From contig NZ_CP017941.1 of NCBI RefSeq assembly GCF_002764115.1, forward strand, positions 62,001 through 126,000: 64,000 bases of DNA, in the 5' to 3' direction. This DNA is from Phyllobacterium zundukense (GTDB lineage: Bacteria > Pseudomonadota > Alphaproteobacteria > Rhizobiales > Rhizobiaceae). The notes under the pieces were generated by a model, which was given only the letters and a program-made list of their open reading frames with translations, had not been told where the DNA came from and made no database searches. Shown here piece after piece: positions 43,876 through 52,596 of this stretch. Every line of letters starts with the position of its first letter. The first letter of the stretch is position 1. Made by a program: the position numbers and the translations under genes.

Positions 43876-44447
43876 CCTTGGCTCCCCAGAGTATTCACAG
43901 GACGGCCTAGCCCCGTGCTTGAGTGGTCATCGTCAGCGATCTGCTCTTCAGAGTCGCGTACAAGCTCGGCAGTCGCCAGATCGATACGGCCAGTTGCGAC
44001 GCAAAAGGCATCCCAAAGAAGGATCAGGAATGCGGGAACCCCGAACGCGAGGCCTGCACCATAAAAGAAAGCCATGGAGATACCGGTCGCCGGTGCTTTG
44101 ACATGCAGGTTGATCAGTGTCTGATCCCAGCTGCCGCTGATCAATAACCATGTCGCCACCAGCATGAGGAAATGTCCGGCCAAAACGGCCGCCTTGGCAA
44201 TATTTGGCGGTAAGCGCCGGATAACAGAATCGACGCCCAGATGCCCATGTTCATGCATGGCGACAACAGCACCAAGGAACGTCAGCCATATGAAAAACAA
44301 CCGCGCGAGTTCTTCGGAGTAAGTGATGCCCTGATTGAACGCGTAGCGTAGGACGACATTGCCGAAAACCAGTACCACCATGCCCGCAAGCAACAGTGCG
44401 ATTGCAACCTTCAGCATGAGAAAGCAGAATTCGATTATGCGCGCCAT
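43872..44447 (-). CDS. TRAP transporter small permease (DctQ)
   Basis: A 191-residue protein with four membrane helices, first gene of the minus-strand catabolic operon. Markers are RYAFNQGITYSEELARLFFI and WLTFLGAVVAMHEHGHLGVD, the conserved DctQ loop. The cytoplasmic C-terminus is acidic. The upstream 280 bp are shared with the divergent TetR gene. Confidence 0.92.
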   Translation of the reverse strand: MARIIEFCFLMLKVAIALLLAGMVVLVFGNVVLRYAFNQGITYSEELARLFFIWLTFLGAVVAMHEHGHLGVDSVIRRLPPNIAKAAVLAGHFLMLVATWLLISGSWDQTLINLHVKAPATGISMAFFYGAGLAFGVPAFLILLWDAFCVATGRIDLATAELVRDSEEQIADDDHSSTGLGRPVNTLGSQG

Positions 44448-44466
44448 TCGCTCCTCCCGCGAGTGA

Positions 44467-44481
44467 ACTGTTCAGAACAGT
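44467..44481. promoter_or_regulatory. Perfect 15-bp palindrome upstream of dctQ
   Basis: ACTGTTCAGAACAGT, centred at 44474 and 20 bp before the dctQ start. Its length and symmetry suit a dimeric repressor; the divergent TetR protein is the obvious candidate. Confidence 0.55.
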
Positions 44482-44577
44482 CTTTTTACATGCGAAGGGC
44501 ATGCGCCGTCCGAAAACCCCGGCACCATGTCCGCATGGTCTGCGCTCCTCCAGCACAAGCCAAATTGCATATTGTCC

Positions 44578-44606
44578 TAAAATGTACTAACCAGTTCGAA
44601 TGTCAA
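44578..44606 (-). promoter_or_regulatory. Candidate promoter of the TRAP/quiC operon
   Basis: On the minus strand TTGACA (44606-44601), a 17-bp spacer and ATTTTA (44583-44578). The spacer contains GAACTGGTTAGTAC, possibly a second regulator site. Confidence 0.4.
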
Positions 44607-44727
44607 GCGCTTCTATTGAAAGATCGATTGAAGGTGAATATGACTTCGTAGACGCCGAGATAGGCTATTCGGGGCGAATATTTCACACGTCCCGGATTTT
44701 CACTTTTACATTCAACTGCTTGATGCG

Positions 44728-45384
44728 ATGGGACTTGAATTGACCGACGGTTCGGCGAGTGCAAGAAAGAACGATCCGCAGAGAACGCAAGAAGATATCC
44801 TCGTCGTGGCAACGGAGGAGTTTTCAACGCATGGTCTTGCGGGGGCCCGGGTCGATGCCATCGCGGAACGCACCCGAACTTCCAAACGCATGATCTATTA
44901 TTATTTCGGCAGCAAAGACGGTCTATACCTCGCTGTGTTAGAACGATCGTACCGCAAGATCCGAACACTTGAAGCGGATTTGGAGCTTACGAACCTGCCG
45001 CCGGAGGCGGCGTTGCGAACATTGATCTCAACCACGTTCAATTATGATGAGGCCAATCCGGATTTCGTTCGATTGGTCAGTATCGAGAATATTCATCATG
45101 CCGCCCATATGCTTCGATCCGACGCGATCCGCGATTTGAACGTCTCCGTGATCGAAACGATTGCTGGCATCCTGAAGCGCGGCATAAGGGACAAGGTTTT
45201 TCGCCGGAACGCCGACCCGGTTGACGTGCATATGATGATTAGCGCGTTTTGCTTCTTCCGCGTTTCAAACCGATACACGTTCGGAACAATATTTCGGCGC
45301 GATCTTTCAAAGCCTGAGATCATGGAGCGTCATCGCAACATGATCGCGGATGCAATGCTCAGTTACCTGAAGACGCCCGAGTAG
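44728..45384 (+). CDS. TetR-family repressor
   Basis: A 218-residue regulator transcribed away from the TRAP operon. The N-terminal HTH is EDILVVATEEFSTHGLAGAR then RTRTSKRMIYYYFGSKDGLY (residues ~20-65), strongly TetR-like. The C-terminal ~150 residues are a ligand-binding helical domain with the pattern DFVRLVSIENIHHAAHM of regulators near aromatic catabolic genes. It probably represses the divergent operon until its substrate is present. Confidence 0.9.
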   Translation: MGLELTDGSASARKNDPQRTQEDILVVATEEFSTHGLAGARVDAIAERTRTSKRMIYYYFGSKDGLYLAVLERSYRKIRTLEADLELTNLPPEAALRTLISTTFNYDEANPDFVRLVSIENIHHAAHMLRSDAIRDLNVSVIETIAGILKRGIRDKVFRRNADPVDVHMMISAFCFFRVSNRYTFGTIFRRDLSKPEIMERHRNMIADAMLSYLKTPE

Positions 45385-45729
45385 CTCCTGCCTGATGACA
45401 GTCGATTTGACACATCAAACCAGCTTCATTTCACCAACGATCTTGATAACTTTGTTCAAACACGCTGATAAGAGCGGATTTTTCGTCAGATCCGATTGGT
45501 GCCAAAAAGTCTACAATTGCCAATCGGCAGCAAGCTGGATATCGTAGCATCAGCGCATATGGATTCCCTCCGGCAAAAAACAATCTCACGCGATTCCTAG
45601 CCTATAAATACATCCTTCATAGTTGCACGACTGTTGTTTCGACCAAGTGAGCGCCAGGACGGCACTATGATCTGGCCTTTCCAATTTCAGCATCAGATGT
45701 CTTCGACACCCGTGCATCCGAACGCTGAA
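45385..45729. other. Intergenic, no gene seen
   Basis: A/T-richer sequence after the TetR stop without a protein-like frame. Confidence 0.4.
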
Positions 45730-45902
45730 CGAGATCTCAATGCTGTCAGGGAATGCCGTTGAGACCCTGGAGCAATGGCCAGACCGAAGGGCAAGTCAAC
45801 AGGCTAAAGACTCTCAAATCCGCCATGTGCGGTCGCGCAACCGCAGAACTTCTACGAGCCAAAAATACTACCACTTCCTCCCGCCCAGCCACCACACTTT
45901 GA
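45730..45902 (+). pseudogene. ISL3-family transposase, C-terminal fragment
   Basis: The plus strand reads PWSNGQTEGQVNRLKTLKSA then MCGRATAELLRA before a stop at 45902, the conserved end of ISL3/IS1165-type transposases (WSNGQTEGQVNRLK...M.GRA..ELLRAR). The residues upstream (45718-45760) are no longer recognisable. A different, longer frame over it (45740-46372) is a shadow. Confidence 0.7.
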
Positions 45903-45979
45903 GGAAGATCCTGTTAAGTGCAGCAGCATTCTTACGATTAAGGGCAGTGCGACATCGCCGACGCGATGCCAGGCTTGTG

Positions 45980-46288
45980 TCATGCGGCATGGGCCGCTTT
46001 TTCCACCGTCTCCGGATCTTCGTCGATTACCTTAAGCAACACACGTCCCGCAGGATCTGGTTTACGCCGCCCTTGCTCCCAATTGTTCATGGTTGCAGCG
46101 GGGATTCCAAACTTTCGCTCGAACTCCTTGGTCGAACGGGCATGCCTTTTGCGGATGCTTTTAATGCGATCGGCAGGCATAGGATCTATGTTAACGGTTT
46201 CGAGCGCGAGTTCACCACGCTTCCAGGCAAGTGCCTCCTTGAGTCCCTCAAGCAGACCTTCGCCGAGATCGGTATCATTGTCAGCCAT
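45980..46288 (-). CDS. XRE-type antitoxin (HigA/NadS-like)
   Basis: A 102-residue protein with a C-terminal helix-turn-helix (RIKSIRKRHARSTKEFERKF, GIPAATMNNWEQGRRKPDPA). It is the pattern of antitoxins paired with RelE-like toxins in which the toxin gene comes first. Its ATG overlaps the 3' end of the toxin remnant by eight bases. Confidence 0.8.
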   Translation of the reverse strand: MADNDTDLGEGLLEGLKEALAWKRGELALETVNIDPMPADRIKSIRKRHARSTKEFERKFGIPAATMNNWEQGRRKPDPAGRVLLKVIDEDPETVEKAAHAA

Positions 46289-46460
46289 TGTTCAACTCCT
46301 TTAACACAGCCAGAATTGCCTTTTTCTGATCAGGAGACAAATCGTCCTGCTCATTTTTTGCGTAAGCGGTAAGCATGATGGCCAGATCATCCGCAATCAT
46401 GAGGTAATAAATTGCGCGACCACCGCCTCTTTTGCCACGATCTCTCATGGCAAACCGGAC
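46281..46460 (-). pseudogene. RelE-type toxin, C-terminal part only
   Basis: The frame reads KVRFAMRDRGKRGGGRAIYY, LMIADDLAIMLTAYAKNEQD then LSPDQKKAILAVLKELNNG: the C-terminal half of RelE/HigB-like RNA-cleaving toxins, with the conserved basic GKRGG loop. The N-terminal ~40 residues are gone; upstream lies the start of an unrelated DUF4440 gene. It may still be translated from an internal ATG (46478) but should be inactive. Confidence 0.75.
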
Positions 46461-46612
46461 TTTCTTTCCTGATCGCATCGACCGCGACGCTCGTGCTGAT
46501 CTTGCCGACTTCCGGAAAAATTAGAATCGCATCGGGCGTATAAGTTGCTTCGCTCCGGATCGTTCGTCCAAAGACTGCGCTCAATTTGGATCAACTCCTC
46601 TTGCAGTTCCAT
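46460..46612 (-). pseudogene. DUF4440-type (NTF2-like) protein, 5' fragment
   Basis: From the ATG at 46612 the frame reads MELQEELIQIERSLWTNDPE, then a small deletion shifts the frame to EATYTPDAILIFPEVGKIST and SVAVDAIRKE, the first ~55 residues of DUF4440/SnoaL-like proteins. It then runs into the RelE remnant. Assigned by resemblance to the usual N-terminal pattern of the family. Confidence 0.55.
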
Positions 46613-46775
46613 CTCCGATCCTCCTCGCGCCCCGCATTCCCCGGGGAGAAGGTTGGAAAGATTAGCGGCGGCTGAAAATTAATCAATCGAATGTCGTCCC
46701 TGGGTCAATCTGAGAAGGCGCCGTATCGCACTGCATTTATCCCGAAGGACCGCTCACCGCCTCCAGTGGTGCACC

Positions 46776-46964
46776 GTGGAAGGCGCAGCGGCGTTCCCGG
46801 ACAAGGTGATCGGCGAATGGACCTGCTACGGCTATTTCATTGAAGATGGCTCCCACACCAAGGATGGTGTATTGGTGGTCAGCAGACAGATTTACGATTT
46901 CGGGGGCGACGATGAAGCATCAGCGATCCACGGAAGGCCTATCCAAGTGGGCCGACGACGATAG
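46776..46964 (+). other. Coding-like remnant, unrecognised
   Basis: A plus-strand frame reads FPDKVIGEWTCYGYFIEDGS then HTKDGVLVVSRQIYDFGGDD and ends at 46964, five bases before the TPR gene. The residues are protein-like, but the upstream side decays and there is no ribosome binding site. It may be the end of a gene cut by rearrangement. Confidence 0.3.
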
Positions 46965-46968
46965 TAAC

Positions 46969-48606
46969 ATGGACTACTTTGATCTCGGGAAGCACAGCCG
47001 AAAAATCACCACCGCCTCTGATCGGGCGCAGCGTTGGTTCGATCGCGGGCTAGTCTGGCTCTACGGCTTCAACCACGAGTCGGCCATAGCGTGTTTCCGC
47101 GAGGCGCTCGCGGCTGACCCGGCCTGCGCGATGGCGCACTGGGGCGTCACCCATGCGGCGGGGCCGAACTACAACCGGCCTTGGGAGACTTTTACGCCAG
47201 AGGAGCGGTTCGAGGCGATGACGACGGCACGCGGCGCAGCGGATGCGGCCGCCACGCTCGCCGGGCGCGTTTCGGAGGCCGAGCGGGCGCTGATCGAGGC
47301 GGTGCAGCACCGGGCGCCCGCGGTTCCAGTCCAGGATTTCGGCCCCTGCCACGATGGCTATGCAGCGGCGATGCGCGGCGCCCATCGGACGTTCGGGCAT
47401 GATCTCGACATTACCGCGCTCTTCGCCGAGGCGATGATGAATCGCACGCCATGGAAGCTCTGGGACCTGCGGACCGGCCAGCCTGCAGCAGCGGCCGACA
47501 CGCGCGAGGCGACGGAAGTGCTCGAGCAGACGTTCCGCGAGGTCGAAGGCGCCTGGGACCATCCGGGGCTCTTGCACATGTACATCCACCTCATGGAGAT
47601 GTCACCGCAGCCCGAACTCGCCCTGCGGCATGGTGATCGGCTTGCGGTCCTCGCTCCAGATTCGGGCCACCTGATCCACATGGCCACCCATATCGACGTG
47701 CTGTGCGGGGACTATCACACTGCGGTCGAGCGGAATACACGCGCGATCGGGGCGGACCGCCGGTTCCTCGAACGGGAGGGGCCGGAGAACTTCTACTCGA
47801 TCTATCGCTGCCACAACTACCACTTCAAAATCTACGGGGCGATGTTCCTCGGCCAGCCATCCCCGGCACTAGAGACGGCGGACGAGCTGATCGCGACGCT
47901 GCCAGAGCCTTTCCTGCGCAAGATGGCGGACTGGTTTGAAGCCTTCGTCCCTATGAAACAGCACGTGCTCATCCGTTTCGGGATGTGGGACACAATCCTG
48001 GCGCAGCCGCTGCCGGACGACCCGCAGCTCTACTCTATGACGACCGCCCTGATGCGCTACGCCCGGACGGTGGCGCTCGCCAACAAGGGCGACATCGCAG
48101 GGGCCGAGGCGGAGCGGGACAGGTTCTTTGCCGCCCGCGCCGCGGTTCAGGAGACCCGCATGTTGTTCAACAACACCTGCCGGGACATTCTGAAGGTGGC
48201 TGAGCAGATGATGCTGGGCGAGCTCGAATACCACAAGGGCAACTACGAAGCCGCCTTCGCGCATCTGCGCAAGGCGGTCGAACTCGACGACACATTGCCC
48301 TATGATGAGCCCTGGGGCTGGATGCACCCGACGCGGCACGTGCTCGGCGCGTTACTGTTGGAGCAGGGGCAGGTGGACGAAGCTGAGGCGGTCTACCGCG
48401 CAGATCTCGGTCACGACGGAACGCTAAGCCGCGCTTGCCAGCACCCGCAGAACGTGTGGAGCCTGCACGGGCTGTACGAATGTCTCACGCGGCGCGGCGA
48501 GACGGTTGAGGCACCGCACATCAAGCTGCAGCTCGACCTGGCGATGGCACGTGCAGAGGTGCCGGTGCGGGCGTCATGTTACTGCCGCCATGGGTCGGTT
48601 GCGTAG
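46969..48606 (+). CDS. Tetratricopeptide-repeat protein
   Basis: A 545-residue soluble protein built of helical repeats. TPR-like units are clearest at residues ~25-60 (FDRGLVWLYGFNHESAIACF, REALAADPACAMAHWG) and near the C-terminus (HKGNYEAAFAHLRKAVELDD, GALLLEQGQVDEAEAVYRAD). HMYIHLMEMSPQPELALRHG and HMATHIDVLCGDYHTAVERN are His-rich helices that could bind a metal. The C-terminal Cys pair (SCYCRHG) resembles the end of relatives. The ATG at 46969 is chosen because residues before it in the longer frame are unrelated. Confidence 0.72.
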   Translation: MDYFDLGKHSRKITTASDRAQRWFDRGLVWLYGFNHESAIACFREALAADPACAMAHWGVTHAAGPNYNRPWETFTPEERFEAMTTARGAADAAATLAGRVSEAERALIEAVQHRAPAVPVQDFGPCHDGYAAAMRGAHRTFGHDLDITALFAEAMMNRTPWKLWDLRTGQPAAAADTREATEVLEQTFREVEGAWDHPGLLHMYIHLMEMSPQPELALRHGDRLAVLAPDSGHLIHMATHIDVLCGDYHTAVERNTRAIGADRRFLEREGPENFYSIYRCHNYHFKIYGAMFLGQPSPALETADELIATLPEPFLRKMADWFEAFVPMKQHVLIRFGMWDTILAQPLPDDPQLYSMTTALMRYARTVALANKGDIAGAEAERDRFFAARAAVQETRMLFNNTCRDILKVAEQMMLGELEYHKGNYEAAFAHLRKAVELDDTLPYDEPWGWMHPTRHVLGALLLEQGQVDEAEAVYRADLGHDGTLSRACQHPQNVWSLHGLYECLTRRGETVEAPHIKLQLDLAMARAEVPVRASCYCRHGSVA

Positions 48607-48618
48607 GCCAAGCATCAG

Positions 48619-48705
48619 GACGCGGGCGAGAGCTTCGTTGCCTTGGCAGAAGGGTTGCAGAGCGCCCTGAGGTCGCTTGGCGGGGCTCCTCATGAACATC
48701 CCCGC
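48619..48705 (+). pseudogene. IS21-family IstA fragment
   Basis: The plus strand reads AGESFVALAEGLQSALRSLG then GAPHEHPRD, the conserved IstA segment around SFxxLAEGLQxALxxLGGxPxEH. Only ~30 codons remain, directly after the TPR gene. It comes from a different part of istA than the copy at 30083-30460. Confidence 0.65.
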
Positions 48706-48846
48706 GACGCGATGCTGGCCAAAACACCAGGCTGTTTAGTACTCAAGCGTGGTGACAAGGGATGGGATACTTTCCAACAACCACGTGAAGCATTTTCACA
48801 TCACGCCATCCGCTACCCGTCCACCGCCGCGCAAGCATGCGTTCGC

Positions 48847-50067
48847 TCACGATTCGTATGACGAGGCGATGTCAGCCGAGAACAAGCAAAAGCGACCTGG
48901 CAGACCCTTTAGAACGGTGGGTTCCAAGGCCGCGAAATTAAACATACCCGGATTGCTGGTCGCGACGGCTACCATAGCACTTTCGGAAACGACTACTTGT
49001 GCGGGATTTGCGACGCTGGTAATCCGCGCGGCCAAATTCACCGTCTGCCCAAAAATGTCACCGTCTCGCGGCACAACCTGGCCTGTGACCAAGCCAACGC
49101 GCACCGGCAGGAGACCCGCCTTTTCGGCCGATTCCACCAATGTAAGACAGGCTGTCAGCCCTGATGTTGGCTCTGGGAAAAGTACCATCACACCGTCACC
49201 GAGGACCTTCACCAATCTACCGCCAACATGAGAGACAATTTGCTGTGCAAAGGCTTCAAAGTGAGCTGCCTGTTCGGCTGCTTTCATGTCGCCAAGTTCG
49301 TGTGTCAATTCAGTGAAACCACAGAGATCCGCGAAAGCAACGGTCGGTAAATCGACATCGGGCCCTGTCTCCAAACCGCTCTCGAAAAGGGCTTCTTGAA
49401 TACGTGAGACAATGTTATCGAAAACCGACTCTTCCAGCAGGCGCCGCTGGAGCATAAACAACACTCTAAACCCTATCCGTTGTAGCTCGAGTCGTTTGGC
49501 AGCTGCAGCAGAAAGCATCTGAGAGTGTGAAATTCCAGCATTCAGCATTCTCTCCTCGACTTCACTGCGGAACAAATCGCGCATTGTTTCCACAACGCGG
49601 TGTGTAGATTGTCCAAAGGCCCGCAATACTCTCGTCATTGCCAGGTCGGAAATGCCTAGTCGGCGGCATTCAGCAATGAGTTTAAGCAGCTCGACATCGT
49701 CCTCGCGCAGAACCTGCCCTGTTGACAAGCGAGGAAGGCCCGCCGCAGCCCTCAAATTATTCAGTGCTATAGGAGTGACATCCAAACCGTCGAGCTCCCC
49801 CTCCATCGATGTCGTCGACAGGTAGACCGGATCGAACATAATCTGAGAAGCAAAGTCGAGCGAGAATACCTTGTTTCGAATCGCTTTGGCTAATGTGTCC
49901 AAGGGTATCCCCGCTTCATGCAAGGCAAGTGCAACGCGAATCCTGTCCGCGTCTTCAAGGAGATAATCCGTTTTTCTCTCTATTATGCCAGCCGCCTCAA
50001 ATTGTAGAAGCTGACCTTCTCCGCACCCCGTCAAGGCTGACAGAGCGGTCCGCGATAGATTATCCAT
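48847..50067 (-). CDS. Class III adenylate/guanylate cyclase with N-terminal MerR-like region
   Basis: A 406-residue protein. The C-terminal CHD cyclase domain (~235-400) has VAFADLCGFTELTHELG (first metal Asp), LVKVLGDGVMVLF (second metal Asp) and DIFGQTVNLAARI with the transition-state Asn and Arg. The N-terminal ~230 residues contain HTH-like helices resembling a MerR/two-repeat DNA-binding fold (LSALTGCGEGQLLQFEAAGI, DADRIRVALALHEAGIPLDT). It probably makes cAMP; whether it binds DNA is open. The ATG at 50067 is preferred to a TTG at 50103. Confidence 0.83.
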   Translation of the reverse strand: MDNLSRTALSALTGCGEGQLLQFEAAGIIERKTDYLLEDADRIRVALALHEAGIPLDTLAKAIRNKVFSLDFASQIMFDPVYLSTTSMEGELDGLDVTPIALNNLRAAAGLPRLSTGQVLREDDVELLKLIAECRRLGISDLAMTRVLRAFGQSTHRVVETMRDLFRSEVEERMLNAGISHSQMLSAAAAKRLELQRIGFRVLFMLQRRLLEESVFDNIVSRIQEALFESGLETGPDVDLPTVAFADLCGFTELTHELGDMKAAEQAAHFEAFAQQIVSHVGGRLVKVLGDGVMVLFPEPTSGLTACLTLVESAEKAGLLPVRVGLVTGQVVPRDGDIFGQTVNLAARITSVANPAQVVVSESAMVAVATSNPGMFNFAALEPTVLKGLPGRFCLFSADIASSYES

Positions 50068-50310
50068 TGCCCTCAGCCTGATCGATACCGATAGATGGTA
50101 CAATAATCATTCTGCCAGGCAATTATAGTACGTCAAAGGATGGAAGGACGTCCGGCCTTTCGGACTATGTTTGGTTCTACGAAAACCGCCACAAGTAACT
50201 GTCGTCCACAAACTTGACACCCCGCGGGTCCAGCCTCCCTCGAGCATGAGCACTTTTGGTCACAAATACCGAACCGTCCGGCTAATGCTGATTGCGCCTC
50301 AGGCGTTGCC

Positions 50311-51282
50311 CTAATTCAGGTGGAATAATTTTGTCAGGAACCCCTTGACCGCCGCCTGAGCTTGGGAATTTGCGGCATCGTTGTACTGAACGGGTGGCCC
50401 GAGTTGGACACACTCATCCCTCCATGAAAACGGTTTGCCCGTTGCGACATTCATTAGCCGGCCATTCTCTTCGCGCCGCATGCAGGTCCGCGAGGTCTGC
50501 GCATCGCTCATTTCGTTGTAGGCCGGACTGTTGGTATGGTCGAAAGCATGGCGCGCGTCAGGATACACGGTGATTTGCGCATCGTGGCCAGCTGCCGCGA
50601 GACGTTCGATATAGTCGCGGCAGCGCGGCAATGGATTCCATTCATCTTTCGCACCGTGGAAAGCACGGATCGGCGCATTCACCACCTCCATCTCCCCGAC
50701 AAGTTCCAAATTACAGGGTGGATAAAACGGCAGATAAGCGGCGATACCTCCGCGCTTGGGACCGTAAAGATCGTGGAAGCGGCTGAGGCTAGCGTAGAGG
50801 GCAACCAATCCACCCCGCGAAAAGCCCATTATGGCAATGCGGTTTGCATCAAGGCGTGGATCGGCCGCAAGCAGGTCCACCGCCCTGTAGACGTCGTAGA
50901 TGGGATTGAACTCGCCCACCCGCGACTGATCTGTGTAGATTTCGCTGTAACCACGGGCAGTGTAGCTGTCAATTCGAAGCGTCGCCACGCCGAGCGGCTC
51001 CAAGAAATTGGCCCAGCTCCATGGCCCTGAACTCGTAGGGCCACCAGACCCGTGCAAAAGGATAACGACAGGCAAGCGTGCGTCGATAGTGGGAACCTGT
51101 AGTCTGCCGGTCACCGTGACCACTGTTCCCCCCGCAATATCGCCCTGCAGAAACTGGTCGTCCGAAAGAGTGAGCGAAGAGATTTCGATCACTTCGTCTG
51201 GAGGCTGGGCAACGGAACCGGGCGCATACACGACCAACAGAACCAGGACCGAGCACCAAAGGAAATTGCGCGCAAATCTCAT
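50311..51282 (-). CDS. Secreted alpha/beta hydrolase (dienelactone-hydrolase-like)
   Basis: A 323-residue exported hydrolase with a signal peptide (LVLLVVYAPGSVAQ). The oxyanion region is VILLHGSGGP, the nucleophile elbow IMGFSRGGLV (Ser), an Asp lies in GAKDEWNPL and the His in YPDARHAFDH. Two Cys near the C-terminus (RTCMRREENG, WRDECVQLG) may pair. Substrate unknown. GGAGGGG precedes the ATG at 51282. Confidence 0.83.
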   Translation of the reverse strand: MRFARNFLWCSVLVLLVVYAPGSVAQPPDEVIEISSLTLSDDQFLQGDIAGGTVVTVTGRLQVPTIDARLPVVILLHGSGGPTSSGPWSWANFLEPLGVATLRIDSYTARGYSEIYTDQSRVGEFNPIYDVYRAVDLLAADPRLDANRIAIMGFSRGGLVALYASLSRFHDLYGPKRGGIAAYLPFYPPCNLELVGEMEVVNAPIRAFHGAKDEWNPLPRCRDYIERLAAAGHDAQITVYPDARHAFDHTNSPAYNEMSDAQTSRTCMRREENGRLMNVATGKPFSWRDECVQLGPPVQYNDAANSQAQAAVKGFLTKLFHLN

Positions 51283-51288
51283 TAGCAC

Positions 51289-51695
51289 CCCTCCACACCT
51301 ACCAGGTCTCGTCGTATTGCCGAGTATGCCGATACCTGACCATCTTCCCGACTCTCACAATACAGCAATCTGCCAGTGCGAACGACTGCGACTTTTGGAT
51401 GGGTCAAGCGCCGTCCAAATCAGCACCTCGTTGAGTTGTGCGAATGGCCGAGATGGCGTCGGAGGCAGCCCAGAGACGACAAAGCCCACGGCACGATACA
51501 AGCTGAACCTGCGAAGAAATGATGCGCCACCATAGCAGCTGTATTGTTCTCGTCGCATCAGCCGAGAGACAGTGAGATTTCGTTGCTGCGGTCCATAAAC
51601 GCGAAAATTTGGGCGTTTGTTCAATGCCAACGGCTGAGATTAAACGTTCCTTTGAAAATGCCGATAATGGCTGAATTTCCGCATTTTTGATTTGT
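51289..51695. other. No convincing gene
   Basis: A minus-strand frame (51355-51630) contains RRFSLYRAVGFVVSGLPPTP, weakly like the end of a GNAT acetyltransferase, but without motif A; not supported further. Confidence 0.25.
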
Positions 51696-51717
51696 CGCCT
51701 GAAATTCTACAATCACT
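51696..51717 (+). repeat. 22-bp dispersed repeat, copy 2
   Basis: Identical to 12582-12603. On the opposite strand both copies read VIVEFQA, which could be the remains of one protein end. Confidence 0.5.
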
Positions 51718-51826
51718 CCATCGATGATAAGAAGCACTTAATTTCAGAGAGCCTGCTGTGGGTGGCAACAGGGGTGGCCAGCATCCTGTGGCACCACCTG
51801 GCGCATCTCCACCACGCCTTGTGTCG

Positions 51827-51854
51827 GGGGTTCGAATCCCTCCTTCGCTACCGA
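51827..51854 (+). other. tRNA 3'-end-like sequence (possible attachment site)
   Basis: A T-arm (GGGGG, TTCGAAT, CCCTC) is followed by a 7-base acceptor strand CTTCGCT, A, and CCG in place of CCA. Upstream sequence does not fold into the rest of a tRNA, so it looks like the 3' fragment left by an integrative element at a tRNA gene. The complete tRNA is not in the window. Confidence 0.45.
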
Positions 51855-51857
51855 TAA

Positions 51858-51890
51858 AGCGCACTGGCCAATTATGGGCCGGTGCGCTTC
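51858..51890 (+). terminator. 13-bp hairpin after the tRNA-like end
   Basis: AAGCGCACTGGCC, loop AATTATG, GGCCGGTGCGCTT (one G-T pair), followed by CTAG rather than a T-run. Similar hairpins follow repeat copies A (52876-52904) and D. Confidence 0.5.
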
Positions 51891-52071
51891 TAGCAAGTCG
51901 AGTTGCTCCCGCTTGCTGCAATTGATTAGAGAGATGGGGTCCGGTTTGCGCCAATACGGGCCGTTGCTATTTCGCACGGCGGACTGGTCTTCGGGCATAC
52001 GTCCCTATCGGGAAGCCGACATTCATGAGAAAATAATTGGTGAGGGGGGCATCGTAGGGAGGAACACGCAG

Positions 52072-52554
52072 ATGACAACAAGAACTCTTAGAACCCTGGC
52101 GTCAGCTATTGCTGCAATGGGCGTTCTGGTCGGATCGGCCGCCGCGCTGGAGGTCGCCAGTTCCGCCACTGTGGCGGGCAAACCGGATGCGGTCTGGCAG
52201 AAGATCGGCGACTTCTGCGCCATTCAGACCTGGCATCCCGCCGTATCGAAGTGCGCGCAGAGTGACGAAGGTGGTGCAACCTATCGAACGCTCACAACCA
52301 CCGATGGCGGCACAATCAAGGAGAAACTCGTCGAGCAAACGGGTACCAGCTACACCTATGACATCATCAACTCTCCGCTTCCCGTCGAGAACTATCGCGC
52401 CACGATCAGCGTCTCGGCAGATGGAGATGGGACCAGGGTGGACTGGAAAAGCAGCTTTGACGCAAAGGGCAAATCGGATAGCGAGGCCAAGGACGTCATC
52501 AGCGGCATTTACAAAGCCGGTCTCGACAAGATCGCCGAAATGAGCGGAAACTGA
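52072..52554 (+). CDS. Secreted SRPBCC-family protein
   Basis: A 160-residue exported protein with a signal peptide (TLASAIAAMGVLVGSAAALE) followed by a Bet v 1/START-like fold typical of polyketide cyclase/SRPBCC proteins: VAGKPDAVWQKIGDFCAIQT, WHPAVSKCAQSDEGGATYRT and the C-terminal helix AKDVISGIYKAGLDKIAEMS. Two Cys may form a disulfide. GGGAGGA precedes the ATG at 52072. Probably a periplasmic small-molecule binder. A strong terminator follows. Confidence 0.8.
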   Translation: MTTRTLRTLASAIAAMGVLVGSAAALEVASSATVAGKPDAVWQKIGDFCAIQTWHPAVSKCAQSDEGGATYRTLTTTDGGTIKEKLVEQTGTSYTYDIINSPLPVENYRATISVSADGDGTRVDWKSSFDAKGKSDSEAKDVISGIYKAGLDKIAEMSGN

Positions 52555-52596
52555 TCCGTAGGGCCGGCAACGCGGGGAAGGATTGATCCCGTGCAA

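Noticed and set aside
45740..46372. 210-codon plus-strand frame
   Set aside because: It runs out of frame through an ISL3 scrap and antisense to the XRE antitoxin and RelE remnant.
51640..51998. Minus-strand proteins containing SEGGIRTPDT or KEGFEPPTQG
   Set aside because: These strings are the antisense reading of the tRNA-like 3' end, a well-known false protein signature.
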